A DNA stretch of 64,000 bases from Rhizobium sp. TH135 (GTDB taxonomy: Bacteria; Pseudomonadota; Alphaproteobacteria; Rhizobiales; Rhizobiaceae), in contig NZ_PKRP01000006.1 of NCBI RefSeq assembly GCF_002855515.1, positions 124,001 through 188,000 on the forward strand, written 5' to 3'. Every line of letters begins with the position of its first letter. Within the stretch, counting starts at the first letter, position 1. This document shows positions 18,909 through 27,701 of the stretch, in pieces. The notes under the pieces were generated by a model. That model had not been told where the DNA came from. It did no database searches and saw nothing but the letters and a program-made list of their open reading frames with translations. The translations under genes were made by a program, and so were the position numbers.

Positions 18909-19886
18909 TTGCAGAAACTGGATGCGAAATTGCTGACGACCGGCTTTGTTGCCGGCATTACCGCCGCCCTGCTCGTGCTGGGTGCTGCGGCACAGCCGAC
19001 GCTTGCCTCCATTCTCTATGCGGCCTCCGCTCTTCCCGTTCTCATCGTTGGCCTCGGCTGGGGCAATGTCGCGGCAATCACCGCGATCGTGACCGCCGCG
19101 CTGCTCGGTACGATCAGCGTCTCGCCGATGTTCGCCTTCGGCATGGCGATCTTTACCCTGGCACCCGCAGGCTGGCTGGCGCACCTGTCGAGCCTTGCGC
19201 GTCCGGCATCCGAGATCGGCGGCCCGGACCATTTAATCGCCTGGTATCCGCTCTCCGACATTCTTCTGCAGCTCTGCAGCTTCGTCACGATCGCCGTCGT
19301 CGTACTCGGCGTCATCATCGGCTTTGGCCCTGAATTCACCGGCCAGCTGGTGGATGCGATGGCGCAGGCGATGAATGCGCAGGATCCTGCCATGGCACCG
19401 GATGCCGTGGCGCTCGAGCAGCTGAAGCGCAGCATGGTCGTGCTTCTGCCGATCATCCAGGGCGGAACCTGGGTGCTGCTGCTCACCATGATGTATTACA
19501 TCGCCATGCGGATCGTGACGGCTTCTGGCCGCAACAAGCGTCCGCGCGAAGACTTTCCGTCGGCGCTCCGGATGAACCGCAACACGGTCTTCATCTTCCT
19601 CGCCGGCATCATCGCCTGCTTCATCGGCGGCGTGCCCGCCATGATCGGGGCGACCGTCTGCGGCACTTTCGGCGCCGGCTTCCTGATGGCGGGCTTTGCT
19701 TCGCTGCATCACAAGACACGTGGCAAGGACTGGCGCCTGCCGGCACTCGTGCTTGCCTATCTCTCTTCGATCATGCTGCTTCCGCTCATGATCCCCTTCA
19801 TCATCGGCCTTTCGGACACCCGACGGACCGTTGCCCTAACGCCGGCCCAAAAGGCCAACCCTTCAAACTCCGATACTGACAACTGA
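18909..19886 (+). CDS. DUF2232 membrane protein
   Basis: Multi-pass inner-membrane protein of unknown function that sits between rpsR and rplI in Rhizobiales. 325 residues from TTG 18909, which has AGGA 8 nt upstream; the frame could also open at TTG 18852. About eight hydrophobic segments are visible, including [57 protein letters not shown] and [21 protein letters not shown] hydrophilic loop with [14 protein letters not shown] lies between helices. rplI starts 13 bp downstream, so it is part of the ribosomal operon. Confidence 0.85.
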   Translation: MQKLDAKLLTTGFVAGITAALLVLGAAAQPTLASILYAASALPVLIVGLGWGNVAAITAIVTAALLGTISVSPMFAFGMAIFTLAPAGWLAHLSSLARPASEIGGPDHLIAWYPLSDILLQLCSFVTIAVVVLGVIIGFGPEFTGQLVDAMAQAMNAQDPAMAPDAVALEQLKRSMVVLLPIIQGGTWVLLLTMMYYIAMRIVTASGRNKRPREDFPSALRMNRNTVFIFLAGIIACFIGGVPAMIGATVCGTFGAGFLMAGFASLHHKTRGKDWRLPALVLAYLSSIMLLPLMIPFIIGLSDTRRTVALTPAQKANPSNSDTDN

Positions 19887-19899
19887 AAGGAACAGGATC

Positions 19900-20478
19900 A
19901 TGCAGGTCATTCTCCTCGAACGCATCGCAAAGCTCGGCCAGATGGGCGAAACCGTCAAGGTTCGCGACGGCTTCGCTCGTAACTTCCTGCTGCCGCAGGG
20001 CAAGGCGCTGCGCGCCAACGAAGCCAACAAGAAGCGCTTCGAATCCGAGCGCGCCACGCTCGAAGCTCGTAACCTCGAGCGCAAGTCCGAAGCCCAGAAG
20101 GTTGCCGACGCTCTCTCCGGCAAGTCCTTCATCGTCGTCCGTTCGGCTGGCGAAACCGGTCAGCTCTACGGTTCTGTTGCTGCTCGCGACGTCGTTGAAA
20201 TCCTGGCTGCCGAAGGCTTCAACATCGGCCGCAACCAGGTCGAGTTGAACACCCCGATCAAGGCTATCGGCCTGCACCAGGTCACCCTGCACCTGCATGC
20301 TGAAGTCGAACTCTCGGTCGAACTCAACGTTGCCCGTTCGTCTGAAGAAGCCGAGCGCCAGGCCAAGGGCGAAAGCCTCACCTCCGCCGACGCCATCTAC
20401 GGCGTTGACGAAGATGCCCTGCGTCCGGAAGACTTCTTCGATCCGGAAGCCGACATGGACGGCGACGAAGACCGCTAA
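19900..20478 (+). CDS. rplI: 50S ribosomal protein L9
   Basis: L9 binds 23S rRNA near L1 and supports frame maintenance. 192 residues, longer than the approximately 150 of E. coli; the extra is an acidic C-terminal tail ([19 protein letters not shown] and on), as in other rhizobia. N-domain: [35 protein letters not shown]; long central helix to about 80; C-domain with [23 protein letters not shown] precedes ATG. The operon ends at the strong terminator at 20509. Confidence 0.98.
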   Translation: MQVILLERIAKLGQMGETVKVRDGFARNFLLPQGKALRANEANKKRFESERATLEARNLERKSEAQKVADALSGKSFIVVRSAGETGQLYGSVAARDVVEILAAEGFNIGRNQVELNTPIKAIGLHQVTLHLHAEVELSVELNVARSSEEAERQAKGESLTSADAIYGVDEDALRPEDFFDPEADMDGDEDR

Positions 20479-20485
20479 GACCTTT

Positions 20486-20501
20486 CACACCTTCGGGTGT
20501 G
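20486..20501 (+). other. UUCG tetraloop hairpin after rplI
   Basis: CACACC-TTCG-GGTGTG, a perfect 6-bp stem closed by a UUCG tetraloop, 7 nt past the rplI stop and just before the main terminator. Likely an mRNA 3'-end stabiliser. Confidence 0.6.
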
Positions 20502-20508
20502 GTTCATG

Positions 20509-20546
20509 AAAAAGCCCGGCCTTACACCTGCAAGGCCGGGCTTTTT
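20509..20546. terminator. strong bidirectional terminator between rplI and emrA-like gene
   Basis: AAAAAGCCCGGCCTT and AAGGCCGGGCTTTTT form a perfect 15-bp stem with an 8-nt loop and T runs on both strands. It serves the convergent rplI operon and the minus-strand efflux operon. Confidence 0.92.
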
Positions 20547-20567
20547 CGTATCACGCTACTGATGTCC

Positions 20568-21614
20568 TCAGGCAGGATCGACGCTCTTGTCGATCCGCAC
20601 GACCACCGACATGCCGGGGGTCAGAAGACTTGCTGCTTCCTGCATGTCGTCGATCGTGATCCGCACCCCCATGCGCTGAGCGATCTTGACGAAGTTGCCG
20701 CTCGCATTGTCCGCCTTGATGACGGAGAATTCGGAGCCGGTCGCCGGCGAGAAACGTTCGACCTTTCCCTTCAGCACGCGCCGATCAAGCGCATCGACCT
20801 GGATTTCAACCGGCTGCCCCGCTGCCATGCCAGCGAGCTGGGTCTCCTTGAAGTTGGCGATGATCCACACATCGTGCGGCACGACCGCCATCAACTGGGT
20901 ACCGGCGGCCACATATTGGCCGACCCGGACACCGACTTCGCCGAGCTTGCCCTCGCGGGGCGCGCGGATCTCGGTGTTTGACAGATCGATCTTCGCCAGT
21001 TCCACGGCGGCCTGTGCATTGGCCACGGCCGCTTCGAGCGAGCCACGGTTGACGATGATCGTCTGCAGATCCTGGCGCGACACTTCGACGGCGGCCCTGG
21101 CCTGGGCCATGGCAGCACGCGCGCGTTCCAGCGAGGCATGCGCCTGTTCCTGGGCACTGGTGGCCACCACGCCGCTGCGGATCAGGCTATCCTGGCGGTC
21201 GGACTGGCTCTGGGCCTGTTCGAGGTCTGCGTTGACTGAATCGACCGCGGCCTCACTGGAAGCGATGCGCGCCTGAGCGGCCGTCTCCTGCTGACGGGAG
21301 TTGTCGAGGGCTGCCATCTGGGTGGCAAGCGCTGCCTGCGCCTGAGCGAGCTTCTGGCGATAGATGCGGTCATCGATGCGGGCCAGGAGTTGGCCCTTCT
21401 CGACGGTCTGGTAGTCCTGAACCGGCACGTCGACGACATAACCGCTGACCTGCGGGCTCAAGGTCGTGACGTATCCGCGCACATAGGCGTTGTCGGTCAT
21501 TTCGACCGAACTCGTGAAGGGCGGCAAGCGCCACGCGTATAGCACCAGAGATGTGCCAAGCAGGGCGCCGAGGATGATCAGGATGGTTGCGGGTGTGAAT
21601 GTCTTCTTCAACAT
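20568..21614 (-). CDS. HlyD/EmrA-type efflux membrane fusion protein
   Basis: Periplasmic adaptor of a tripartite drug-efflux pump, partner of the MFS protein encoded just upstream. 348 residues: one N-terminal TM (ILIILGALLGTSLVLYAW), barrel-sandwich/lipoyl half-motif (VSGYVVDVPVQDYQTVEKG), a long coiled-coil hairpin of A/Q-rich heptads about 90-190, the second lipoyl half (TEIRAPREGKLGEVGVRVG) and a beta-barrel (GQPVEIQVDAL). Third gene of the marR-emrB-emrA-type operon; 19 bp after the MFS gene. No outer-membrane TolC partner is in the window. Confidence 0.95.
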   Translation of the reverse strand: MLKKTFTPATILIILGALLGTSLVLYAWRLPPFTSSVEMTDNAYVRGYVTTLSPQVSGYVVDVPVQDYQTVEKGQLLARIDDRIYRQKLAQAQAALATQMAALDNSRQQETAAQARIASSEAAVDSVNADLEQAQSQSDRQDSLIRSGVVATSAQEQAHASLERARAAMAQARAAVEVSRQDLQTIIVNRGSLEAAVANAQAAVELAKIDLSNTEIRAPREGKLGEVGVRVGQYVAAGTQLMAVVPHDVWIIANFKETQLAGMAAGQPVEIQVDALDRRVLKGKVERFSPATGSEFSVIKADNASGNFVKIAQRMGVRITIDDMQEAASLLTPGMSVVVRIDKSVDPA

Positions 21615-21633
21615 GACGGCGGTTCTTTCGACT

Positions 21634-23286
21634 TCAGGATTGAGGGACGTGTTCGACCGGCGCGATCCGCGAGATACGGATCCGGCGCCAGGCGAGATGG
21701 ACGAGCAGCACGACGAGGGCTGCGGTCGTCACAAGGGAAATGAGCAGAAAGGTGTCTGTATAGGCGAGCACATAGGCCTCGCGCGTCACCTGCTGTGAAA
21801 GCAGGGTCAGCCCTTCTGCGTTAAGGATGGTCGTGTCGGTGATGACCTTGCGATAAGCACCGGCCAGCTGGCTGACGCGCTGGGCGACCTCCGGGCGGGT
21901 CAGCAGAATGTTCTCGACGAGGACGCTCGAGTGGAATTTCTCACGGATGGTGACGAAGGTCCCGAGTGCTGCGGTCGTCAACAAGGCTCCCGTGATCTGG
22001 GTGAAGAGAAAGATCACGATGAAGTTGACGATGTAGGCCGGGCCCTTCTGCAGAGCACTCGCAAAGCCCTTCGCCATCACCGGCGGCAGGAACATGGCTG
22101 CACCGAAGGCAATCATGCCCTGGCTCAGATACATCTGTTCCGGACGGGTCAGGTTGGTCGCAAGGCTGTCGAGATAGGCACCGCCTGCAATCAGCGAGAG
22201 TGCAATCACATGGGCGGTCTCCACGTAGCGCGAAGACATCAGGGCCATGCAGAGCAGCGCACCGCCAACCGAGGCCAGCAGGACAATCGCCCAAAGAACA
22301 AACTGCTGGTCGTTGAGCAGGCCAATCTGCTGGAAGAAGCTGACGGCCGTCGACGACTGCTCTGACGAGACGGCGCGGAAGACCAGAAGGACGGCTGCCA
22401 TATGCAGATTGTCCTTCGAGAAGATCCAGCGGAAATCCAGCATGGGGTTGGTCCGGCGGGATTCGATCAGCGCTGTCATCGACAGGAAGAGGATCGCTGC
22501 GGCGAGCAGTGCGCCGAGCCACCAAGTCTCGAACCACCAGTAGAGCCGGCCCAGCGTTAGAAAGACCGCTAGACAGCCGATCCCGACTGCCATCAGCAGG
22601 TAGGATAGAATATCGATGCGCTCGATCACCTTGGCGCGCGGCGGCGGCGTGAGCGGCAGGGCAAAGATGATTGCCATCGACACCAGCGCCAGTCCGACCT
22701 CGAGGGAGTAGAGGGCGTGCCAACCGTCGAGTTCCAAAAGCCCGGGGGAGATCATGCGTGCGAGCGGTGCCGAGAGCAGCGTGCCGAGAAGCGCGATATT
22801 CAGCCCCTGGGTCAGCTTGCGCTGCAGCGGAAAGGCCTCCAGCACATACATGAAGCCGAGGGTAGAGATCGGGGCTGCGGCACAGCCGCTGATGAAGCGC
22901 ACGACCAAGGCCGAGTGCAGGTCATTGACGAACAGGTTCAGCGCCGACGCCGCCACGAAGAGCAGGATGCTCCATTCCGCAAAGGGCCGCAGCCCGTATT
23001 GTGTCCGCACCTTGAAGAGCGCAATCGAGAGCGTGGCATAGGGTGCCATATAGGCGGCCGACAGCCATGCGGCTTCGGCAGCCGTAGCGGAGAACTCGCC
23101 CTGCAACTGGAAAAGATTGGCGTTGACGATATTCATCCCCAGCCCCTGGGTGATGAACAGCAGGAGCCCGGAGGCGACATAGATCGCGGCGAGCCATAGC
23201 GGCTTTGCCGGCGGAGCAGCCGGAGCAGCGATCACGGGAGCCGTGGTTGCTTCAGCCGACTGGGTGGTTTCGACGACGGTGCTCAT
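21634..23286 (-). CDS. DHA2-family MFS drug transporter (EmrB-like)
   Basis: Proton-driven multidrug exporter, 550 residues, with about 14 TM segments. The Pro/Ala-rich N-terminus (APVIAAPAAPPAKPL) is cytoplasmic. Motifs: WLSAAYMAPYATLSIAL in TM2, LRPFAEWSILLF, and RFISGCAAAPISTLGFMYVL, the TM5-like segment typical of EmrB proteins. It differs from E. coli EmrB in having an extended loop near residues 455-505 (REKFHSSVLVENILLTRPEV) that DHA2 pumps with adaptors usually have. Starts 4 bp inside the marR 3' end (ATGA overlap), so translation is coupled to the regulator. Confidence 0.94.
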   Translation of the reverse strand: MSTVVETTQSAEATTAPVIAAPAAPPAKPLWLAAIYVASGLLLFITQGLGMNIVNANLFQLQGEFSATAAEAAWLSAAYMAPYATLSIALFKVRTQYGLRPFAEWSILLFVAASALNLFVNDLHSALVVRFISGCAAAPISTLGFMYVLEAFPLQRKLTQGLNIALLGTLLSAPLARMISPGLLELDGWHALYSLEVGLALVSMAIIFALPLTPPPRAKVIERIDILSYLLMAVGIGCLAVFLTLGRLYWWFETWWLGALLAAAILFLSMTALIESRRTNPMLDFRWIFSKDNLHMAAVLLVFRAVSSEQSSTAVSFFQQIGLLNDQQFVLWAIVLLASVGGALLCMALMSSRYVETAHVIALSLIAGGAYLDSLATNLTRPEQMYLSQGMIAFGAAMFLPPVMAKGFASALQKGPAYIVNFIVIFLFTQITGALLTTAALGTFVTIREKFHSSVLVENILLTRPEVAQRVSQLAGAYRKVITDTTILNAEGLTLLSQQVTREAYVLAYTDTFLLISLVTTAALVVLLVHLAWRRIRISRIAPVEHVPQS

Positions 23287-23738
23287 GGCAGCACCTTGCC
23301 CTGGTCGAGATGCTGCAAATTACGCATCAGCCGCCGGACAACGGAGAGTGCCGTGTCGATATCCTCTTCGGAGATGTCGCTCGCAATCTGTCCTCTCAGA
23401 TCCGTTGCCAGGACATGCATGCGTTCAAAGGCGAGCTTGCCCGCTGCCGTCATATCGATGCGCTTGGCACGACGGTCTGTCGCGTCTTCGGTCCGCACGA
23501 TCAGGTCCTGACGCGCCATGCCATCAAGCACCCGCACAAGGGTCGGGGTCTCGATTTCGAGTTCCTCGGCCAGCTCCTTCTGAGTGAGGGGTCCACGGCG
23601 GGAAAGCGCAAACAGGGCGCGCGCCCGGGCCAGCGTCAGCCCCTCCTCTCGCACGGCGGCGTCGAAGAAAGCTCTGAGCTTGCGGTTGAATGCCGACATC
23701 TCATCGAAAAGCTGTTCGTTCCTGGACTCGCGAGACAT
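23283..23738 (-). CDS. MarR-family transcriptional regulator of the efflux operon
   Basis: 151 residues. Winged helix with GPLTQKELAEELEIETPTLVRVL (recognition helix) and wing DATDRRAKRIDMTAAGK; the flanking helices form the dimer. First gene of the operon with the emrB- and emrA-like genes. AGGAGG lies 9 bp before ATG 23738. A palindromic pair of TAATTAGG half-sites brackets its own -10 region, which is the classic layout for autorepression relieved by a drug-like ligand. Confidence 0.95.
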   Translation of the reverse strand: MSRESRNEQLFDEMSAFNRKLRAFFDAAVREEGLTLARARALFALSRRGPLTQKELAEELEIETPTLVRVLDGMARQDLIVRTEDATDRRAKRIDMTAAGKLAFERMHVLATDLRGQIASDISEEDIDTALSVVRRLMRNLQHLDQGKVLP

Positions 23739-24144
23739 GCGTCACGCCTCCTACTAATTAGGTTGCTATCTATATTGACCCTAATTAATTGCCCCTCGGC
23801 GAAAATCAACGGCATACATGTGATGGCAGCCATGCGTTGACGGCATGGACGAAATCTGCGATCGGGAACGCTGAGCAGGCACAAGGACAGAAGCGGCTGT
23901 GATGCGTGCCCGCTTGCAACGCGTTTTTCCGGCTCAATCCTGCTGCTCGCTCTGCTAGAATAAAGTCCTTCGAGGTCGATTCGGTGAATGTCACAGTCAA
24001 CCGAAAAGATCGGATCCTTGGGCTTTTTCTAAAGTTGACAGGGCGTGCCTGTGAATCAATGTGGGTTGCGCTGCGAGCCATTTCGCCGCCCCGCTTCTTC
24101 GCTATGGTGCAGCCACCGCCGAGACACTGATTGGATGCGAACGA
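23739..24144. promoter_or_regulatory. divergent marR/dnaB intergenic region with MarR operator
   Basis: 406-bp gap. Inverted repeat TAATTAGG (23755-23762)-N17-CCTAATTA (23780-23787) flanks a minus-strand TATAGA -10 element, so it is the probable MarR operator. Towards dnaB, TTGACA at 24035-24040 is a good -35, but the -10 17-18 bp later (AATGTG region) is poor. Short frames in the gap lack coding character; I see no further gene. Confidence 0.55.
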
Positions 24145-25641
24145 ATGAATGATGCTGCGCGCAAACTGAGCCCGGTCCAATCGACCGAGCCGCTCTATCG
24201 GGAGGCTCCAAACAACATCGAAGCCGAACAGGCCTTGTTGGGCGCGATCCTCGTCAACAACGATGCCTTCTATCGCGTATCGGACTTTCTCAAGCCCGAG
24301 CATCTCTATGAGCCGCTGCACCGGAAGATCTTCGAGGTAGCGTCCGAAATCATCCGCATGGGCAAGACGGCCAACCCCGTCACCATCAAGACCTTCCTGC
24401 CGGCGGACCAGAAGGTCGGCGATCTCACGGTTGCGCAGTACCTCGCGCGTCTGGCTTCCGAAGCGGTCACGATCATCAATGCGGAAGACTATGGTCGCGC
24501 TATCTATGACCTTGCGCTCCGCCGCTCGCTGATCCAGATCGGCGAGGACGTCGTCAACATTGCCTATGACGCGCCGCTCGACATGCCGCCGCAGGCGCAG
24601 ATCGAAGACACCGAACGCCGCCTCTTTGCGCTCGCCGAAAACGGTCGTTACGACGGCGGCTTCCAGTCCTTCTCGGACGCGGTTGCCCAGGCCGTCGACA
24701 TGGCCGGTGCCGCCTTCGAGCGTGACGGCAACCTCTCCGGCATCTCGACCGGCATCATGTCGCTTGATGCCAAGATGGGCGGGTTGCAGCGGTCCGACTT
24801 GATCGTGCTTGCCGGACGTCCGGGTATGGGTAAGACCTCGCTTGCCACCAACATCGCCTGGAACATCGCAGCCGCCTACGAACCCGAAGTGCTGCCCGAC
24901 GGCTCTTTCAAAGCGAAGAACGGCGGCGTCGTCGGCTTCTACTCACTCGAAATGTCGGCCGAACAGCTCGCCACCCGTATCATGTCCGAGCAGACGGAAG
25001 TCTCGTCCTCGAAGATCCGCCGCGGTGACATCACCGAGCACGAATTCGAAAAGCTGGTCGGCTTTTCCCAGACCATGCAGAAGGTGCCGCTGTTCATCGA
25101 CCAGACCGGTGGTATCTCGATCGCCCAGCTCGCCGCGCGTGCCCGCCGCCTGAAGCGCCAGCGCGGCCTCGACTTCCTCGTCGTGGACTATATCCAGCTG
25201 ATGACCGGTGCCGGCAAGGCGGGTGAAAACCGCGTGCAGGAAATCACCCAGATCACCACAGGCCTGAAGTCGCTCGGCAAAGAACTCGCCGTGCCGATCG
25301 TCGCGCTGTCGCAGCTCTCCCGTCAGGTCGAAAGCCGCGAAGACAAGCGCCCGCAGCTCTCCGACCTTCGTGAATCGGGCTCAATCGAGCAGGACGCCGA
25401 CGTGGTGCTCTTCGTGTTCCGCGAGGAATACTACGTGAAGAACCTTGAGCCGCGCGATCTGGCCGATCCGAAATATCCGGAATGGGAAGCGCATATGGAG
25501 AAGGTGAAGGGCACGGCTGACGTGATCATCGCCAAGCAGCGTCACGGACCGACCGGTACCGTCAAGCTCGCCTTCCAGTCGGAATTCACGCGCTTTGCGG
25601 ACCTCGCCGAGCCGAGCTTCGTTCAATACGAAGAACCATGA
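24145..25641 (+). CDS. dnaB: replicative DNA helicase DnaB
   Basis: Hexameric 5'-3' helicase at the replication fork. 498 residues from ATG 24145; an in-frame extension of 28 codons upstream looks non-coding. N-domain PNNIEAEQALLGAILVNNDA; linker helix; RecA-type C-domain with Walker A AGRPGMGKTSLATNIAW, the DFLVVDYIQLMTGAG Walker B, ALSQLSRQVESREDKRPQLS (H3/H4) and DADVVLFVFREEYY; Arg-finger region KQRHGPTGTVKLAF. No intein. In related genomes dnaB sits between rplI and alr, as here apart from inserted modules. Confidence 0.98.
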   Translation: MNDAARKLSPVQSTEPLYREAPNNIEAEQALLGAILVNNDAFYRVSDFLKPEHLYEPLHRKIFEVASEIIRMGKTANPVTIKTFLPADQKVGDLTVAQYLARLASEAVTIINAEDYGRAIYDLALRRSLIQIGEDVVNIAYDAPLDMPPQAQIEDTERRLFALAENGRYDGGFQSFSDAVAQAVDMAGAAFERDGNLSGISTGIMSLDAKMGGLQRSDLIVLAGRPGMGKTSLATNIAWNIAAAYEPEVLPDGSFKAKNGGVVGFYSLEMSAEQLATRIMSEQTEVSSSKIRRGDITEHEFEKLVGFSQTMQKVPLFIDQTGGISIAQLAARARRLKRQRGLDFLVVDYIQLMTGAGKAGENRVQEITQITTGLKSLGKELAVPIVALSQLSRQVESREDKRPQLSDLRESGSIEQDADVVLFVFREEYYVKNLEPRDLADPKYPEWEAHMEKVKGTADVIIAKQRHGPTGTVKLAFQSEFTRFADLAEPSFVQYEEP

Positions 25642-25645
25642 GATC

Positions 25646-25671
25646 AAAGGGCGCCCCGAGAGGCGCCCTTT
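25646..25671 (+). terminator. terminator after dnaB
   Basis: Perfect 10-bp stem AAAGGGCGCC/GGCGCCCTTT with loop CCGAGA, then TCTTTTCC. It begins 5 bp past the dnaB stop and also lies at the 3' side of the convergent azlD. Confidence 0.9.
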
Positions 25672-25683
25672 TCTTTTCCGTCC

Positions 25684-25986
25684 TTAAAGACTGACAGCTC
25701 TCAGGATCGCGACCGTCACCACGCCGCTGGCTGCTGCCGGAAGAAGTGGGAGACGGGTCGCTGCAAGCGCCACCACCGCGCAGCCGATCGTCTCCGCCCA
25801 GCCGGTCGCAAAGGCTGTGGGCGCAACCACGGCCATCAGCACCGAGGGCGGAATGGCCGAAAGGATCTCCTCGGCATTCGGCGACAGTTTCAGGAGCCGC
25901 CCGACGAGCAGCCCCGCTTGGCGGGTCGCGATGGTGGCAACCGCCATGGCGAGGATCGCAAGGAAGGTGGTCAGGTCGATCGTCAT
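25684..25986 (-). CDS. azlD: AzlD-family branched-chain amino-acid transport protein
   Basis: Small membrane subunit of the AzlCD amino-acid exporter. 100 residues with about three to four TM helices; TRQAGLLVGRLLKLS and the AIPPSVLMAVVAP segment are typical. ATGA overlap of 4 bp with azlC shows translational coupling. Substrate class (branched-chain or other hydrophobic amino acids) is from the family. Confidence 0.93.
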   Translation of the reverse strand: MTIDLTTFLAILAMAVATIATRQAGLLVGRLLKLSPNAEEILSAIPPSVLMAVVAPTAFATGWAETIGCAVVALAATRLPLLPAAASGVVTVAILRAVSL

Positions 25987-26684
25987 GCATTGACCTCCCG
26001 CTTCAGCAGTGATGCCAGGGCTGCGATGGCGACACCACCGAGAGCACCGCCGAGAATGTACCAGACACCTGGCACGTAGCGGTGCACCAGAAGTGCGCAG
26101 GCGCCACTGCCGATCAGAATGAGACCGGTGCGACGACCGCGCCAGAAGCCGGCAATCAGGATGACGAAGACAGCGGGGAAGACGAAGTCCATGGCGATCA
26201 CGGCCGGGTCGCCAACCAGACGTCCCAGAAGCGCACCTGTTAGCCCCGAGAGCACCCAGGCCGCATAGAAGGGCAAGGCAGCGCCGAAAAACCAGGCGGG
26301 CGTCAACCGATACTCGCGGGCGCGAAATTCTGCGACGGCCCAGATCTCATCGGCAAGGAAGAGCATCGCCATCACCTTCTGCCGGCCTGAGAAGTTTGCC
26401 ATGCGCCGCGAGATCGAGGCTCCCATCAGCACATGGCGGATGTTGACCAGAAGCGCGGCCATACCCAGCGCCGCCATGCTCGCCGGATGGGTCCAGATGT
26501 CCATCGCCACGAATTGGGAACCACCGGCAAAGACCAGCGCACTCATCAGCATGGCCTCGAGCGGCGACAGCCCCTTGGTGGCGGCAACGGCGCCGAAGAC
26601 GAGACCGATCGGCACGACGGCGACCGTGAGCGGAAGGATGGCCTGAAAGCCCTGGCGCATCTCCAGGCGTGTCGCGGATGTCAT
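25983..26684 (-). CDS. azlC: AzlC-family branched-chain amino-acid permease
   Basis: Large membrane subunit of the AzlCD exporter (LIV-E type). 233 residues from ATG 26684, preceded by GGGAG; an ATG four codons upstream has no ribosome site. Family motifs: PIGLVFGAVAATKGLSPLEA, SALVFAGGSQFVAM, NIRHVLMGASISR and FLADEIWAVA. About five to seven TM segments. Lies 69 bp downstream of an AraC-type gene in the same direction, so the regulator probably controls and co-transcribes it. Confidence 0.94.
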   Translation of the reverse strand: MTSATRLEMRQGFQAILPLTVAVVPIGLVFGAVAATKGLSPLEAMLMSALVFAGGSQFVAMDIWTHPASMAALGMAALLVNIRHVLMGASISRRMANFSGRQKVMAMLFLADEIWAVAEFRAREYRLTPAWFFGAALPFYAAWVLSGLTGALLGRLVGDPAVIAMDFVFPAVFVILIAGFWRGRRTGLILIGSGACALLVHRYVPGVWYILGGALGGVAIAALASLLKREVNA

Positions 26685-26753
26685 AACGTCTCCCATGCGA
26701 GTTTACATCGCCGGGATAGATGTGTCAGTGGCCGGGGTCTTGAAGGAAAGTGA

Positions 26754-27617
26754 TCAGCCGGCGCGGAAGACGGCTGGGGTCAGCCCCGTGCGCGCCTTGA
26801 ACTGGCGGGTCATATGCGCCTGATCAGCAAAGCCACAGGCGGCTGCCGTGTCCGACGGAGTCGCACCGGAGCGTAGAAGATGGCGGGCATGGCGGATGCG
26901 CATATCCGTCTGGAACGCATGCGGCGTGATGAAATACTGCTTGCGGAAGGCGCGGATCATGTGAGCGCGGCTGAGGTTCGCCACTTTCGCCAACATTTCG
27001 AGGCCGATCTCCTCATCGAAATGGGCGGCGATATGGTCGCGAACCCGGCGCATGGCGAGCGGTTCGCTGTGATCAGGCGCGCGGATGATCTCGCTGCCGT
27101 GGCGGGCAAACATCGTGGCGAGCACGCAATACATGCTCTCCTCGCCTTCGAGCGCTGCGACCTCGCCGCTCTCGATCCGGCGATGGGCAAGGTTGAAGGC
27201 ATTTGCGAGCTCCGGATCGGTCAGGAGTTGGCGACCGAAGCTCGGCATGCCATGGAAGGCGCGGCCCGTTACGTCCTCGATGATGTCGGTCAGAAGCGCG
27301 ACCTCGGGATAGATCATCCTGTAGCGATAGCCGTCCGGCGCACCGGGCTGGCCGTCATGGATCTCACCCGGATTGATCAGGTAGAGCGCGCCGGGGCCCG
27401 TGTGTTCGCGCGTGCCACGAATGCTTGCCACCTGGCAGCCGACCTCGATCGCGCCGATCGAAAAGGTGTCGTGCGAATGCGGCGAGAATTCATGGGTGAT
27501 GAACGAGGCTGTCAGGCATTCCATGTCGCGGAAACGACCGTCTCGCCAGAAGCGGGTTCGCTCCTTGCGTGAGACCGGATTGGCCTCGGCGGCCTCCTGC
27601 TGCGAAACACTGTGCAT
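26754..27617 (-). CDS. AraC-family transcriptional regulator
   Basis: 287 residues. N-terminal cupin-like effector domain (HEFSPHSHDTFSIGAIEVG, GALYLINPGEIHDGQPG), C-terminal double helix-turn-helix (EIGLEMLAKVANLSRAHMIR, then HLLRSGATPSDTAAACGFAD and RQFKARTGLTPAVFR). Regulators of this shape often sit by AzlCD or LysE-type exporters and sense amino acids. The open frame continues far upstream antisense to alr, but ATG 27617 is where AraC homology begins. Divergent from alr across 84 bp. Confidence 0.92.
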   Translation of the reverse strand: MHSVSQQEAAEANPVSRKERTRFWRDGRFRDMECLTASFITHEFSPHSHDTFSIGAIEVGCQVASIRGTREHTGPGALYLINPGEIHDGQPGAPDGYRYRMIYPEVALLTDIIEDVTGRAFHGMPSFGRQLLTDPELANAFNLAHRRIESGEVAALEGEESMYCVLATMFARHGSEIIRAPDHSEPLAMRRVRDHIAAHFDEEIGLEMLAKVANLSRAHMIRAFRKQYFITPHAFQTDMRIRHARHLLRSGATPSDTAAACGFADQAHMTRQFKARTGLTPAVFRAG

Positions 27618-27701
27618 AGCAGCATAATATCGAGGCGCCACATTTTCGTCTTGAAGAAAAGTGCTAGGGTCGGCGCATCGATCAACTGACCCGAAGCCTT
27701 C

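Noticed and set aside
23906-24130. 74-codon frame in the marR-dnaB gap
   Set aside because: No ribosome site, no coding bias, and it crosses the likely dnaB promoter.
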